A DNA stretch of 36,024 bases from Saprospiraceae bacterium (GCA_026983735.1 JALSTN010000261.1:1-36024); one strand, 5' to 3'. Numbered from the stretch's first letter, positions 1-10,082 are shown. Notes: generated from the sequence alone by a model not told the origin. Numbers and translations are program-made.

Positions 1-354
1 CACCCAGGCCCATAGTGAGTTATTCCGTGCGCTTGACAATCCATTTACTCCACGCGTGTAAGCCTTGCCTACCCAAGTCTCCCCGATCGGGACTTTAGGA
101 TCATTTTTAAAATAGTAATTGATCGGTTCCGGTGTATTGCGTATGGGCCGAAACAACTTTTCAATTGTTTTGGAAAGTCCATCCCTGACACTTTGTTTGA
201 TTTCTCTATGTGAAGCGCCAAATGTAGCTCTTCTCAACAAATGGGCTGCATTATGATAATTCCATTCTCCAGTATATTCTGGCAGCCCGGAAGGAACAGG
301 AGCTGCGGTTTCCTCTAGTTTGCCGACCTTTTGTTTGGTTGTACTATCGCTCAT
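1..354 (-). CDS. DUF1800 family protein, N-terminal part (truncated by window edge)
   Basis: Manual reverse translation from ATG at 354: MSDSTTKQKVGKLEETAAPVPSGLPEYTGEWNYHNAAHLLRRATFGASHREIKQSV...; 'AAHLLRRATFGAS' is the typical DUF1800 N-terminal motif. Frame is open to the window edge. Confidence 0.82.
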   Translation of the reverse strand, partial: MSDSTTKQKVGKLEETAAPVPSGLPEYTGEWNYHNAAHLLRRATFGASHREIKQSVRDGLSKTIEKLFRPIRNTPEPINYYFKNDPKVPIGETWVGKAYTRGVNGLSSARNNSLWAWV

Positions 355-875
355 AAAACAATATTTATTTAATGAAAACTGTTGCTAATTTATACAAATA
401 TTGCAAAGATGGGACAGTAAACCTTAAAAATAATTTCCTACTCCTCCAAAAAAGCGTCTTTTATTATAAAGATAACAGAAATTACTCATTTTTTATCAAC
501 TTTCTCAAGAAGAGCGACCATTGTAAATCTGAGAATAACAGAATACTCCACTACATACTACCTATACCTTGTAAAAAAAATAATGTACATTTGTTCTGGC
601 AATTAGACCATAGAAATGAGAATAGAGATCAATTCATTTATTTATCAATCACTGTGATTTGGCATCGAGTCTTTACAAGTCAACATATGGAGAATAACCT
701 TCCTGTTTTCAACTTCGCCTTAGTAACGGTTGTCATGAACCGAACACAAATTTTATTAATCTTAGATTCACACAGAAGTATAATTAAAAAAACTCAGGTG
801 ATAACGAAGCGGTTACATAGCTGCAGAAAATTTATAATACATTTAATTTCAATTTATTACAAACTTTCTGCAACT

Positions 876-2309
876 ATGAAAGTTGGCTTTACCTATATAC
901 TCTTCTTGCTTCTAAATTCGAGCGCTCCACTAATCGGACAAGTATCTAACCTTTTGGTTAACCCTGGCCTGGAGATGCATGATTCATGTAAAATCAAACA
1001 TCGGGTAGATTTTTTTAATGGAGGATTTGGGTGGGAGCGTATCAAACCATCTACCCCGGATTTATTTTGTTCCGGAGGTATCCCTACAGATAACGGCACT
1101 CCGAAAAATTACCAAGGAGTTCAACCACCACATTCGGGAGAAGCTTATTTGGGCTTAGTAACTGAATTTCTCACTAAGGATAAAGAGACTTGCCGGGAAT
1201 ATGCTATAGGGACATTAAAATCTCCTTTGGAATCCGGATTTTGGTATTACCTCGAATTTTATTATTCCCTGGCAGACAAATCGACTTATGCGATGGATAG
1301 ATTAGGGATGAAGGTTTTAAAATCACCGCTTGATGACAATTTCATATCTACTTGTCCATCGATCGGAAAAGCCCTATACATTACAGAACCTGACATAGAG
1401 TCCACTTCGACTTTACTCAATACCGATATATGGCAACATGTCTTTGGCACTTATCTGGCCCAAGGAGGAGAAGACCGGATAATTCTAGGATGTTTTAGAC
1501 CGACGGACCCTACACTTATCAATTATAGGCTGCTCAATCCCAACCAAAATAGCAGTAAGTATTCTTCGTATTACTATTTTGATGACATGAGAGTAGTTAA
1601 AATAGGTGTAAAGTTGCCGGATACAGTCTACTTATGCCCCGGTGAAATCTATGCTTTGGAAGCTCAAGTAGACACCTCTTTACACGCCAACTTACAATGG
1701 AATACCGGACAATCCGGTAATAAAATCAGTATATCTTCACCGGGACAATACATCTTAAGCCTGGACTTTGGGATGGCACACCTCTTTGACACAACGGACG
1801 TCGTCCTCCTTCCCAACACACTGGATCTGGGCATGGACACCTTTGGCTGTAATGACAGAGTCTTTGTGTTAACCCCGGACCATCGATTTGATAGTTATCA
1901 TTGGAATGATGGCTCTACCCTTCCCTATTTGCCTGTTGAACACTCCGGCTCCTATAGCCTAACAGTGCAAAACAAGTGTGGTCAATTCGAAGATGAGGTA
2001 TTTGTAGATATATTGGATTGCACTTGTCAAGTTTACATCCCTAATGTTTTTACTCCCAATGGCGACGGGCAGAACGATGTGCTTGGCCCATTCCTCTATT
2101 GCCTTAGTTCTGAAATCGTCCAATATCAGTTTGACATCTACGATAAATGGGGAGGAAAACAATTTACCACAAAAGATCCTTCAGAAAAATGGAATCCATC
2201 AAAGCCCTTACCTGGAGTCTACACCTATCAACTCCGGATGACACTACTAAGACCTGATGGTCAAACTCTTCCTTTTCTAAAATCAGGAACAATATCTCTC
2301 TTGAAATAA
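876..2309 (+). CDS. Secreted protein with T9SS type B (gliding motility-associated, CHU-like) C-terminal sorting domain
   Basis: ORF 372..2309, but a signal peptide (MKVGFTYILFLLLNSSAPLIGQ) starts at ATG 876. C-terminus 'CTCQVYIPNVFTPNGDGQNDVLGPF...YQFDIYDKWGGKQF...PLPGVYTYQLRM' matches type B sorting domains. Confidence 0.85.
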   Translation: MKVGFTYILFLLLNSSAPLIGQVSNLLVNPGLEMHDSCKIKHRVDFFNGGFGWERIKPSTPDLFCSGGIPTDNGTPKNYQGVQPPHSGEAYLGLVTEFLTKDKETCREYAIGTLKSPLESGFWYYLEFYYSLADKSTYAMDRLGMKVLKSPLDDNFISTCPSIGKALYITEPDIESTSTLLNTDIWQHVFGTYLAQGGEDRIILGCFRPTDPTLINYRLLNPNQNSSKYSSYYYFDDMRVVKIGVKLPDTVYLCPGEIYALEAQVDTSLHANLQWNTGQSGNKISISSPGQYILSLDFGMAHLFDTTDVVLLPNTLDLGMDTFGCNDRVFVLTPDHRFDSYHWNDGSTLPYLPVEHSGSYSLTVQNKCGQFEDEVFVDILDCTCQVYIPNVFTPNGDGQNDVLGPFLYCLSSEIVQYQFDIYDKWGGKQFTTKDPSEKWNPSKPLPGVYTYQLRMTLLRPDGQTLPFLKSGTISLLK

Positions 2310-2316
2310 CCGATTT

Positions 2317-3822
2317 TTAAAGCCTTTTTATGCTTTCGCCTTTGAGAATTTGGGGCTTGGAGATGAACACCATTCCCAGAAAAGTGAGTAGACCATTTAG
2401 TGCAATAATGAGAAATCCAAACTTGAACCCACCAAACCAAATAGCTGAGTAGGTATCCATTAGGTATGAAATGGTCGGAGCCAGAAGTACAACCCAAGGA
2501 ATCCATTGATCCTTCACCTTTCGATCTGTCAACATACCAAAGGCAAACATTCCTAAAATAGGGCCATAGGTATAACCCGCTATCTTAAACAGATTGTTGA
2601 TTACAGCATCATTATTTATCCAATTATAAATGATAATAACAAAAAATAATATTAGGGCAAATATCAAATGTACCTTGCGACGTGTATTTGTCTTTTGCCG
2701 ATCCGTTTTTATCTCATCATTGGGCAGATCTAATATATCCACACAAAACGATGTTGTCAATGCAGTCAACGCACTATCTGCACTTGAATAGGCTGCTGCG
2801 ATAAGGCCTACAATAAATACCAACCCAATGTAAGGCGACAAATACTTTAATGCGATTAAAGGGTACAATTGGTCCGATTTGGCCGGAATCTCAATACCGT
2901 TTTTTCGCGCATACATATATAGGAGTGCTCCCATGGTCAGAAAAATGGCATTGACCACAAACAAAATTATAGAGAATAGTGCCATATTTTTTTGAGCATC
3001 CTTTATATTCGGGCAACTGAGATTTTTTTGCATCATATCTTGGTCCAGTCCGGTCATTACAATTGCAATCAATGCTCCTGCTAGGAATTGCTTGTAAAAG
3101 TTGTTTGGATCACTCCATCCGTTTTCAAAGAAAAACCATTGCCCCAATCCTGCTTCACTAACCGCATGGGGAATGTCCCAAATCCCAATACCTAAGCTAC
3201 TCGACAATGCAAAAACAGTGAGAAGCACCGCCGCAATCATACTTATCGTCTGCAGCGTATCCGTCCATACAATGGTCTTAATCCCTCCCTTAAAGGTATA
3301 GGTTAAAATTAGAACAATCGTAATGGCTACGGTATGCCAAAAAGCCAATCCTAAAGGCCCTGTCACAAATGCATCCAATACCAAAGCCACCAAAAACAAT
3401 CTGAAGGCCGCCCCGATGGTTCTAGACAATAAAAAGTAGAACGCTCCCATCTTATAAGCTCTAGCACCAAAACGCTCCCCCAAATACTGATATATGGAGG
3501 TAAGATTACGCCGATAGTACATCGGCATTAATACAAACATGATGACGGCATACCCCACAAGGTAGCCCATTACCATTTGCATATATGAAAATTCCATGTT
3601 CCCCTTCCCGGCACCGACCAATCCGGGTATGGAGATGAAAGTAACCCCGGACAAACTGGCGCCAATCATCCCAATTGCCACCAAGATCCATGGTGAACGC
3701 CTACTCCCAATGTAAAAATCCGAGTCTGTCGCACGAGCCGAAGTCCAATAGGAAAATCCGATAAGAATGAGAAAGTAAGCTGCGATTACTAATAGAATAA
3801 CCCAAGGAGAAAGTGTTGTCAT
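2317..3822 (-). CDS. Sodium:solute symporter (SSS family)
   Basis: About 500 aa multi-TM protein; 'SDFYIGSRRSPWILVAIGMIGASLSGVTFISIPG' is SSS-like. ORF extends to 3879; start at internal ATG (MTTLSPWVILLV) at 3822 is more plausible. Confidence 0.85.
   Translation of the reverse strand: MTTLSPWVILLVIAAYFLILIGFSYWTSARATDSDFYIGSRRSPWILVAIGMIGASLSGVTFISIPGLVGAGKGNMEFSYMQMVMGYLVGYAVIMFVLMPMYYRRNLTSIYQYLGERFGARAYKMGAFYFLLSRTIGAAFRLFLVALVLDAFVTGPLGLAFWHTVAITIVLILTYTFKGGIKTIVWTDTLQTISMIAAVLLTVFALSSSLGIGIWDIPHAVSEAGLGQWFFFENGWSDPNNFYKQFLAGALIAIVMTGLDQDMMQKNLSCPNIKDAQKNMALFSIILFVVNAIFLTMGALLYMYARKNGIEIPAKSDQLYPLIALKYLSPYIGLVFIVGLIAAAYSSADSALTALTTSFCVDILDLPNDEIKTDRQKTNTRRKVHLIFALILFFVIIIYNWINNDAVINNLFKIAGYTYGPILGMFAFGMLTDRKVKDQWIPWVVLLAPTISYLMDTYSAIWFGGFKFGFLIIALNGLLTFLGMVFISKPQILKGESIKRL
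2463..2474 (+). repeat. Dispersed 12-mer GGTATGAAATGG (copy within symporter CDS)
   Basis: Exact match read in sequence: taGGTATGAAATGGtcgg. Confidence 0.8.
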
Positions 3823-4069
3823 TATACAGTCATTAGAGGTACAGTCATCCCCTCCCAAATTCTTTTTATAGGAAGGCAATACATAAACTTATCTTGCAAA
3901 AGTACATTTTTTTTTGCATTGGAAGAACTCTCCTTTTGCCCCCATCTTACAATCCCATTAATTGCATCCTCTTCTTCACTTTTATTATAGGTCACTTATA
4001 AAATTTATAAATACAACAAAAAAACCATAAAAAAATACTGGAAATAAATCTCAATATGAAAAAAGTATA

Positions 4070-4077
4070 TACCTTTG
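4070..4077 (+). promoter_or_regulatory. Bacteroidota-type -7 promoter-like element TACCTTTG
   Basis: Match to TAnnTTTG in the intergenic region upstream of the DUF1800 operon; about 400 bp from the start codon, so assignment is weak. Confidence 0.3.
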
Positions 4078-4107
4078 GGCATACCTTTTTATAAAAAGGA
4101 TAGATTC

Positions 4108-4119
4108 CCATTTCATACC
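4108..4119 (-). repeat. Dispersed 12-mer GGTATGAAATGG (intergenic copy, minus orientation)
   Basis: Exact match as CCATTTCATACC: gattcCCATTTCATACCggcac. Confidence 0.8.
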
Positions 4120-4476
4120 GGCACTTATAATTCCTTTAGTGGATCTCTAATATTATAAGTACTAATTACTCCAAAGCCAAGGTATAATCAAAGGGGATAC
4201 AGATGGAATCTCCTTCATAATAGTTTACTTCTATTCAATCGTCAAAAGGGAGTAAAATATACCTAAATACAAAGATACATTAATATTAATGTAAGTACTT
4301 TATTAAATTTGCAATATTATATTTTTTAAAATAAGGCGCAATGCTATATTTTATATCGTTTTCATCGAAGTAAAAAACTTCAAAACTTTTGAGACAAATT
4401 GAAAAGCAATGTTGTATTACGAATAGTAGTTCAAAAGATCATAGTCATATTATATCATCCAATAAATCACTCCAAA

Positions 4477-6294
4477 ATGTCTAGAAAAATTATATTATTA
4501 GGATTCTATATATTTGGGTCCCTCATTGGCCTCAATGCCCAAGAATATAACGATTACATCGGTGCGGGGCATTCAGATGGGGTAAAAGTGTATAGTAGTA
4601 GTGACTTACACGAGCGGTATCCCGGAAAATTCATAGCAGAAGGACGCAATACCATTAACGGCAATGGTTTGGAGGGAGCATTGGTTGAAGCCTCACGTTT
4701 TTTGTCACAGAGTACCCTAGGGTACGATATGAAGGTAATCCATCAAGTCGCGGACATGGGAATAGAAGCATGGCTAGAGGATCAATTCACAAAACCTGCA
4801 CCGGATTTTATAGCTAAGACAGTTGAGGCCTATGAAGTGTCCAATTATTTTGCTCTAACCGTCGGCGGGGCAGATTCCAATGAAATTGCAGATCGCCCGA
4901 ACTGGGTGCACTTCGAATATGCCTGGTGGGAATACAATGCATTCAATGATCAAGATATGCTGCGGCAAAGAGTAGCCGAAGCGTTAAGTGAAATACTTGT
5001 TGTTTCCTATAATAATGGACGAGTAGCCAGCAGAGGTAGAGGTATGGCAACCTACTATAATATCCTACTCAAAAACGCGTTTGGCAACTTTCTGGATTTG
5101 TTGAGAGACGTCACCTATAGCCCTACTATGGGCAACTATTTATCCCATTTCAATAATCCAAAAACAGATACTTCGGAGAATCAACATCCCGATGAGAATT
5201 ACGCACGTGAAATTATGCAACTCTTTACTATTGGCCTATATGAACTCCATCCGGATGGAAGTAGAAAAGTAGATGCAGACGGCAATTTCATACCCACCTA
5301 TGACAATAATGACATCTCCGAATTTGCAAAGATATTTACAGGTCTAGGTGCTACTGATGTAATTGAAAATATGTACCGCGACACAGCCTCTTTTGGTATG
5401 TATTGGGGGTTTACGGATTTTACGAAACCTATGAAAATGTATGAAGAATGGCACGAACCGGGGGAAAAACACCTTCTTCGAGGCCTCACCGTACCGGATG
5501 GACAGACGGGAGAAGAAGATATTGAAATGGCTCTGAAGAATTTATTTAACCATCCCAATGTGGGTCCCTTTATCGGAAAGCGCCTCATCCAGCACTTAGT
5601 TAAATCCAACCCAACACCGGAGTATGTGAACGATATTACAGCGGTATTCAATGATAACGGTCAAGGAATCCGTGGAGACTTGAAATCCGTTATCAGAGCG
5701 ATTTTACTGCACCCTGAAGCAAGGGATTGTGAATGGATTTCTGACCCTAAAGCAGGGAAAATGCGTGCTCCTCTAATGAGATATACACATTTTGCAAGAT
5801 CCATGACGAAAGATCATCCTTACGGCAATTATTGGAATCTAGGGTATGACTACAACATTCAAGTTGGACAAAATATGATGGGCTCCCCGACGGTATTCAA
5901 CTTCTACAACCCTTCCTTTAGTCCTAATGGGCCGATTAGTGATGCCGGATTAGTCGCTCCGGAATTTCAAATACACAATACCCGTTCCAGCATAGCTTAT
6001 GCAAATTATGTGTATGGATGGGTGCACTGGGATTATATATTTAGTAACTGGGTACCGGGTGATCCTGACTCCAAGTTGGAATACCCGGAACTGTATCCTT
6101 TGGCCAGGCAGACAGAACCCTTTATTAATTATATGGACCTATTGTATACCTATGGTAATCTTTCCGACTACAGTAGAAATCTATTTAGAGAAATACTTGA
6201 AAAGCGCAAATCAGATAGCGAATACAAAGAAGATCGAGTACGTTTAGGGCTTTACCTCATGTTGATCTCTCCAGACTACGTCATTCAAAAATAG
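4477..6294 (+). CDS. DUF1800 family protein, predicted secreted
   Basis: Signal peptide MSRKIILLGFYIFGSLIGLNAQ from ATG 4477 (ORF opens at 4399). Motifs 'ASRFLSQSTLGYDMKVI', 'NYAREIMQLFTIGLYELHPDG', 'FNFYNPSFSP' are typical of DUF1800. Confidence 0.88.
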   Translation: MSRKIILLGFYIFGSLIGLNAQEYNDYIGAGHSDGVKVYSSSDLHERYPGKFIAEGRNTINGNGLEGALVEASRFLSQSTLGYDMKVIHQVADMGIEAWLEDQFTKPAPDFIAKTVEAYEVSNYFALTVGGADSNEIADRPNWVHFEYAWWEYNAFNDQDMLRQRVAEALSEILVVSYNNGRVASRGRGMATYYNILLKNAFGNFLDLLRDVTYSPTMGNYLSHFNNPKTDTSENQHPDENYAREIMQLFTIGLYELHPDGSRKVDADGNFIPTYDNNDISEFAKIFTGLGATDVIENMYRDTASFGMYWGFTDFTKPMKMYEEWHEPGEKHLLRGLTVPDGQTGEEDIEMALKNLFNHPNVGPFIGKRLIQHLVKSNPTPEYVNDITAVFNDNGQGIRGDLKSVIRAILLHPEARDCEWISDPKAGKMRAPLMRYTHFARSMTKDHPYGNYWNLGYDYNIQVGQNMMGSPTVFNFYNPSFSPNGPISDAGLVAPEFQIHNTRSSIAYANYVYGWVHWDYIFSNWVPGDPDSKLEYPELYPLARQTEPFINYMDLLYTYGNLSDYSRNLFREILEKRKSDSEYKEDRVRLGLYLMLISPDYVIQK

Positions 6295-6320
6295 TTTTAT
6301 TCACTCCAAATTAAAAGAAA

Positions 6321-7727
6321 ATGTCTACTAAAAATATAAGAAGAAGAAAATTCATATCTGACCTTACAAAAACAGGAATCGGACTAAGCACCTTTTCTAC
6401 CTTAGGCGGTCTCAATCTGTTAAAAGGAGCTACCTTGTTCAATAGCTCTATCTATGAACCCAGCGCAGACTACAAAGTACTCGTATGTCTGTTTTTAGGA
6501 GGGGGGAATGATTCTTACAACATGCTTGTCCCAATGGGTAAAGATTACAGCACCTACGAGACAACACGTACCAATCTCGCTTTATCCGAAGATCAACTCC
6601 TGGAAATCAAACCGACCAACACGCCGGGAAAGCGCTTTGGACTTCACCCTAGACTCGATGAATTACAAGCTCTATTCAATAATGGGAACGCTGCATTTAT
6701 CTCTAATATCGGAACATTAATTAATCCCGTCACCCCACAAGAAATCGAAGATGACACTGCGGAGTTACCTCTGGGGTTATTCTCCCACTTAGATCAAGCC
6801 ATCGAATGGATGACGGCTTCTCCCCATAAGAGAATTTTAAAGGGATGGGGAGGTAAAATAGCAGATCGGATGACGGCACAAAATCCTCCGAATAATATAC
6901 CCATGAACTTCTCTCTATCTGGGACGAATACTTTCCAGCAAGGACTTTCGACAATAGAGTTTGCCATCAACCCCTACTCCACTTCCTATGGATTTCGAAA
7001 CTACGGCGAAAGAGAATACAGCACTTATTGGACGGATTACACACATGCCATTGACAGCTTGCTGGAGCACCCCTACAAGGATCCATTCAAGCAGACCTAT
7101 GCCAATGTATTAAGGGATTCCAGAGATGCTTATTTGACCTTTGGAGATGCGATGGAAAATACAGAAGATATTACTACTGAATTTAGGACTACACGGTTAA
7201 GCCAGTCCTTTAAGCGCATCGCCAAAGTTATTAAGGCCAACCAAATACTGGGGTTCAAACGACAAATCTTCTTTGTAGATTACGGTGGATTTGACAATCA
7301 TGATGAGCTTTTGGATAACCACAATACTTTACTCAGAGAAGTAAATGATGCTGTGGGGGCATTTTATCGTGCACTTGAAGAAATCAATGCCGCTCAAAAT
7401 ACGGTCCTATTTTCCATGTCTGAATTTGCACGCACCCTTACTTCCAATGGGAATGGGACTGATCATGCCTGGGGGGGACATTCCTTTGTCGTAGGTGGCA
7501 ATGTAAATGGAAAAAAAATCTATGGGGAGTACCCCTCATTAGACCTCAATAACGACGAATTCATCTACAGGGAGACCGTAGTTCCGACACATTCTACAGA
7601 TGAATATTTTGCCGAGTTAGCCAAATGGTTTGGTGTTGGGAACAGTGATATCAATGACATCTTTCCCAACCTCAAGAACTTTCATAATATTAACTCGGGA
7701 CTCCCCTTTGGATTCATCAATGTTTAA
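6321..7727 (+). CDS. DUF1501 family protein with twin-arginine-like N-terminus
   Basis: N-terminus 'NIRRRKFISDLTKTGIGLSTFSTLGGLNLL'; 'CLFLGGGNDSYNMLVP', 'FSMSEFARTLTSNGNGTDHAWGGHSFVVGG' are DUF1501 signatures. Starts 27 bp after the DUF1800 stop. Confidence 0.9.
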   Translation: MSTKNIRRRKFISDLTKTGIGLSTFSTLGGLNLLKGATLFNSSIYEPSADYKVLVCLFLGGGNDSYNMLVPMGKDYSTYETTRTNLALSEDQLLEIKPTNTPGKRFGLHPRLDELQALFNNGNAAFISNIGTLINPVTPQEIEDDTAELPLGLFSHLDQAIEWMTASPHKRILKGWGGKIADRMTAQNPPNNIPMNFSLSGTNTFQQGLSTIEFAINPYSTSYGFRNYGEREYSTYWTDYTHAIDSLLEHPYKDPFKQTYANVLRDSRDAYLTFGDAMENTEDITTEFRTTRLSQSFKRIAKVIKANQILGFKRQIFFVDYGGFDNHDELLDNHNTLLREVNDAVGAFYRALEEINAAQNTVLFSMSEFARTLTSNGNGTDHAWGGHSFVVGGNVNGKKIYGEYPSLDLNNDEFIYRETVVPTHSTDEYFAELAKWFGVGNSDINDIFPNLKNFHNINSGLPFGFINV

Positions 7728-7767
7728 TAGCTAAATAAAGTCTAATAGATTATAAAAATAAACTGTC

Positions 7768-8760
7768 ATGAAAAAAATATTTATTCTATATACTCTTATC
7801 ATTGGATTTTCTTCTTTGGCATCTGCTCAGTGTTATCCCGATCGGCATAACACCACATGGTTTGACGCTTGGATATCTTGTGATATGGCGCAAAATCCAA
7901 ATCAAGCTAGAGGTACTTCCCACTGGATCATGTACGACCTGGGGCGAGATTACGTCATTAGCAAGATGCATTTCTGGAATCTTAACATTCCCGGTCGAAT
8001 CCAAGATGGCGTCAGACAAATGTCCATTGATGTTTCGGACAATGGTAACGACTGGACAGAAGTCGGCATTTATGAAGCGGACAGCGCTACGGCATCTAGC
8101 ATTTACGAAGGCGTAGAAATACCCGATTTTGGCCCTACTAGTGGGCAATATCTCTTGATAACGATCCTAGATACCTGGGGTGGAAATTGTGCAGGATTTA
8201 GTGAGATGAGAATTGAGGTAGAACCCAAAATCATCAGTTCTACCCCCCAGCTGGAAGATATGGACTGTCAGCCAAAGAAGGATGGCATTCGTATTACTTG
8301 GGAACAACAATCCAAAGATGAAGAAGTATTTATTGAAAAGAGTGTAGATGGTATGAAATGGCAAAATATCAACCATTTCATACCCAATAGTGCGTCTCAA
8401 GGAAGTTATTATTGGGAAGATAGAGAAACAACTCAAGGTTACTATCGACTCAAAAGAAAGCAATCCGGCGCGTTCGCTTACTCTAAAGTCCACTACTGTA
8501 CAAAATCAAGTTTGGTGGCTTCTGTCTGGCCCAACCCGGTTAAGGGCAAATGTCAACTCCGCATTGGAAGCACTTCCCATGCAAAAATAGAGTACCGTGT
8601 CAGCAACGTTTATGGGCAAACCATTCATAGCGCGTCAATTCCCGCTGCTGGCCCCCTCACTTACATTGATTTGAACTTACTTAGTCTCGCTCAAGGTACG
8701 TATATCATCGACGTCCAGCAAGACGGAGAAACCACTTCAACAAGATTTGTGAAGCTATAA
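7768..8760 (+). CDS. Secreted discoidin (F5/8 type C)-like protein with T9SS type A sorting domain
   Basis: Signal peptide MKKIFILYTLIIGFSSLASAQ; discoidin-like region 'WIMYDLGRDYVISKMHFWNLN...GVRQMSIDVSDNGNDWTEVG'; C-terminus 'SVWPNPVKGKCQLRI...YRVSNVYGQTIHS...LAQGTYIIDVQQDGETTSTRFVKL'. Confidence 0.82.
   Translation: MKKIFILYTLIIGFSSLASAQCYPDRHNTTWFDAWISCDMAQNPNQARGTSHWIMYDLGRDYVISKMHFWNLNIPGRIQDGVRQMSIDVSDNGNDWTEVGIYEADSATASSIYEGVEIPDFGPTSGQYLLITILDTWGGNCAGFSEMRIEVEPKIISSTPQLEDMDCQPKKDGIRITWEQQSKDEEVFIEKSVDGMKWQNINHFIPNSASQGSYYWEDRETTQGYYRLKRKQSGAFAYSKVHYCTKSSLVASVWPNPVKGKCQLRIGSTSHAKIEYRVSNVYGQTIHSASIPAAGPLTYIDLNLLSLAQGTYIIDVQQDGETTSTRFVKL
8350..8384. repeat. Inverted pair of the 12-mer (GGTATGAAATGG - 11 nt - CCATTTCATACC) within a CDS
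   Basis: GGTATGAAATGG at 8350-8361, CCATTTCATACC at 8373-8384, loop caaaatatcaa; perfect 12-bp stem. Confidence 0.85.
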
Positions 8761-8883
8761 AATCTAACTAAAGATATAGCCAGAGGGGGAGCGAGCGTTT
8801 GCCCACAAAAAGGAATTCGTCTTTTTGCCTTATGACTATAGCATATGTTGGATAGGGGTTTTATTTTCCATCTAGCAAGTAGT

Positions 8884-9852
8884 CTAGCAACAACCTCCTC
8901 CGTCATAAAAGTAAGTAGAAGGAGTAATCAATAGATCCGGTATACCTGAAGATTCTAATTGAGCTGCTGTTTTATCACAAACTGCAAGCGGCATATTGTT
9001 GAGCATAAGATGCCCCTTCCCATCATCAATATACTCCTCACTGCCGAAGTAAATAGCGGTCTTCCCTGTAAAAACACAGGGACCATCTGCCGGCATCGGG
9101 TCCTTTATCGCTGCAACTTCAATGCTTTCGATAAATATATTTTCTTGTATCCCGTATTTACCGGATGACAATACTCGATAGGGACGACGGGCCCGAACTT
9201 CTATCGTAGCAAAGCCCGCTTCTGTCAATCGGTCAATGTATTCTCCAAATGGGATGGCCCCGGATAAACAAAGTGCTCTGAGATGATCGTCATCGCGCAA
9301 TGCCTCCGGCATCTTTTGATCGCAAATAGGATCAGATAATACGAGTTTCCCACGAGGTTTTAATACTCGATAGGCTTCAGACAATGCTTTATCCAAATCA
9401 CTCTGTTTAAATATATTAAAGAGGCAGTTTTGGGCTACAATATCAACACTTGCATCTTTTATCGGCAATTCCAATGCATTCCCCTTTCGCAAATCTACAA
9501 AATCCTTAGAGAACCATTCATTTACACCAGCTGCCTTATCAAGATTTTCTCTACACACCTTCAGCATATCCTCTACTGCATCCACCCCTATAATTCGGCC
9601 TTTACTCCGACTAAAATAAGCGAACTGAAGCAATTCCATTCCGCCACCTACTCCTAAATACAATACACTGGGATTCCCCGAAAGATCACGAGGATGCACT
9701 GTGCTTCCACAACCATAATTCATCTCCAACATAATCGCGGGAATCTCTAGCTCAGGGAGTTGCCATATGGGGGTAGTTGTGCAGCAAAGACCTACATCTG
9801 GAGTGCTTGCTGCTCCAGCATATAGATCATAGGTTGACTCTAAATAACTCAT
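8884..9852 (-). CDS. arsM: Arsenosugar-biosynthesis-type arsenite methyltransferase (ArsM-like)
   Basis: SAM methyltransferase motif I 'VLYLGVGGGMELLQFAYF'; N-terminal 'DVGLCCTTTPIWQLPELEIPAIMLEMNYGCGSTV'; C-terminal 'STYFYDGGGCC' as in the arsenosugar ArsM group. Confidence 0.78.
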   Translation of the reverse strand: MSYLESTYDLYAGAASTPDVGLCCTTTPIWQLPELEIPAIMLEMNYGCGSTVHPRDLSGNPSVLYLGVGGGMELLQFAYFSRSKGRIIGVDAVEDMLKVCRENLDKAAGVNEWFSKDFVDLRKGNALELPIKDASVDIVAQNCLFNIFKQSDLDKALSEAYRVLKPRGKLVLSDPICDQKMPEALRDDDHLRALCLSGAIPFGEYIDRLTEAGFATIEVRARRPYRVLSSGKYGIQENIFIESIEVAAIKDPMPADGPCVFTGKTAIYFGSEEYIDDGKGHLMLNNMPLAVCDKTAAQLESSGIPDLLITPSTYFYDGGGCC

Positions 9853-10082
9853 CTGGTTTATCTGTTTAATATGGGTTCAAGCTAAATGAACTAATTCAAC
9901 TCATTAAACATGAGTGTAGGGCAATAGTTCTCATTCCAAACACCAATACTGTCTATTGTATGACCAAACAGTCTAAATGCAACAGTTTAACACGAACATT
10001 ATAAATTTAGTCAAATAAGGGAACCAGATAATTTTATTCAACAATGAATTGCAAGATAATACAGGCTTTAGGCAAGTGGGAC

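Noticed and set aside
372-875. N-terminal extension of the 645-aa ORF 372..2309
   Set aside because: Low-complexity translation with no domain character. A clear signal peptide begins at ATG 876, so the upstream part is probably non-coding.
5437-5453. GTATGAAGAATGG as an additional 12-mer copy
   Set aside because: It has an inserted base relative to the motif and was not counted.
8805-8835. AAAAAGGAATTCGTCTTTTT as a bidirectional terminator between the discoidin gene and arsM
   Set aside because: The stem is short and nearly all A/T; too weak to call.
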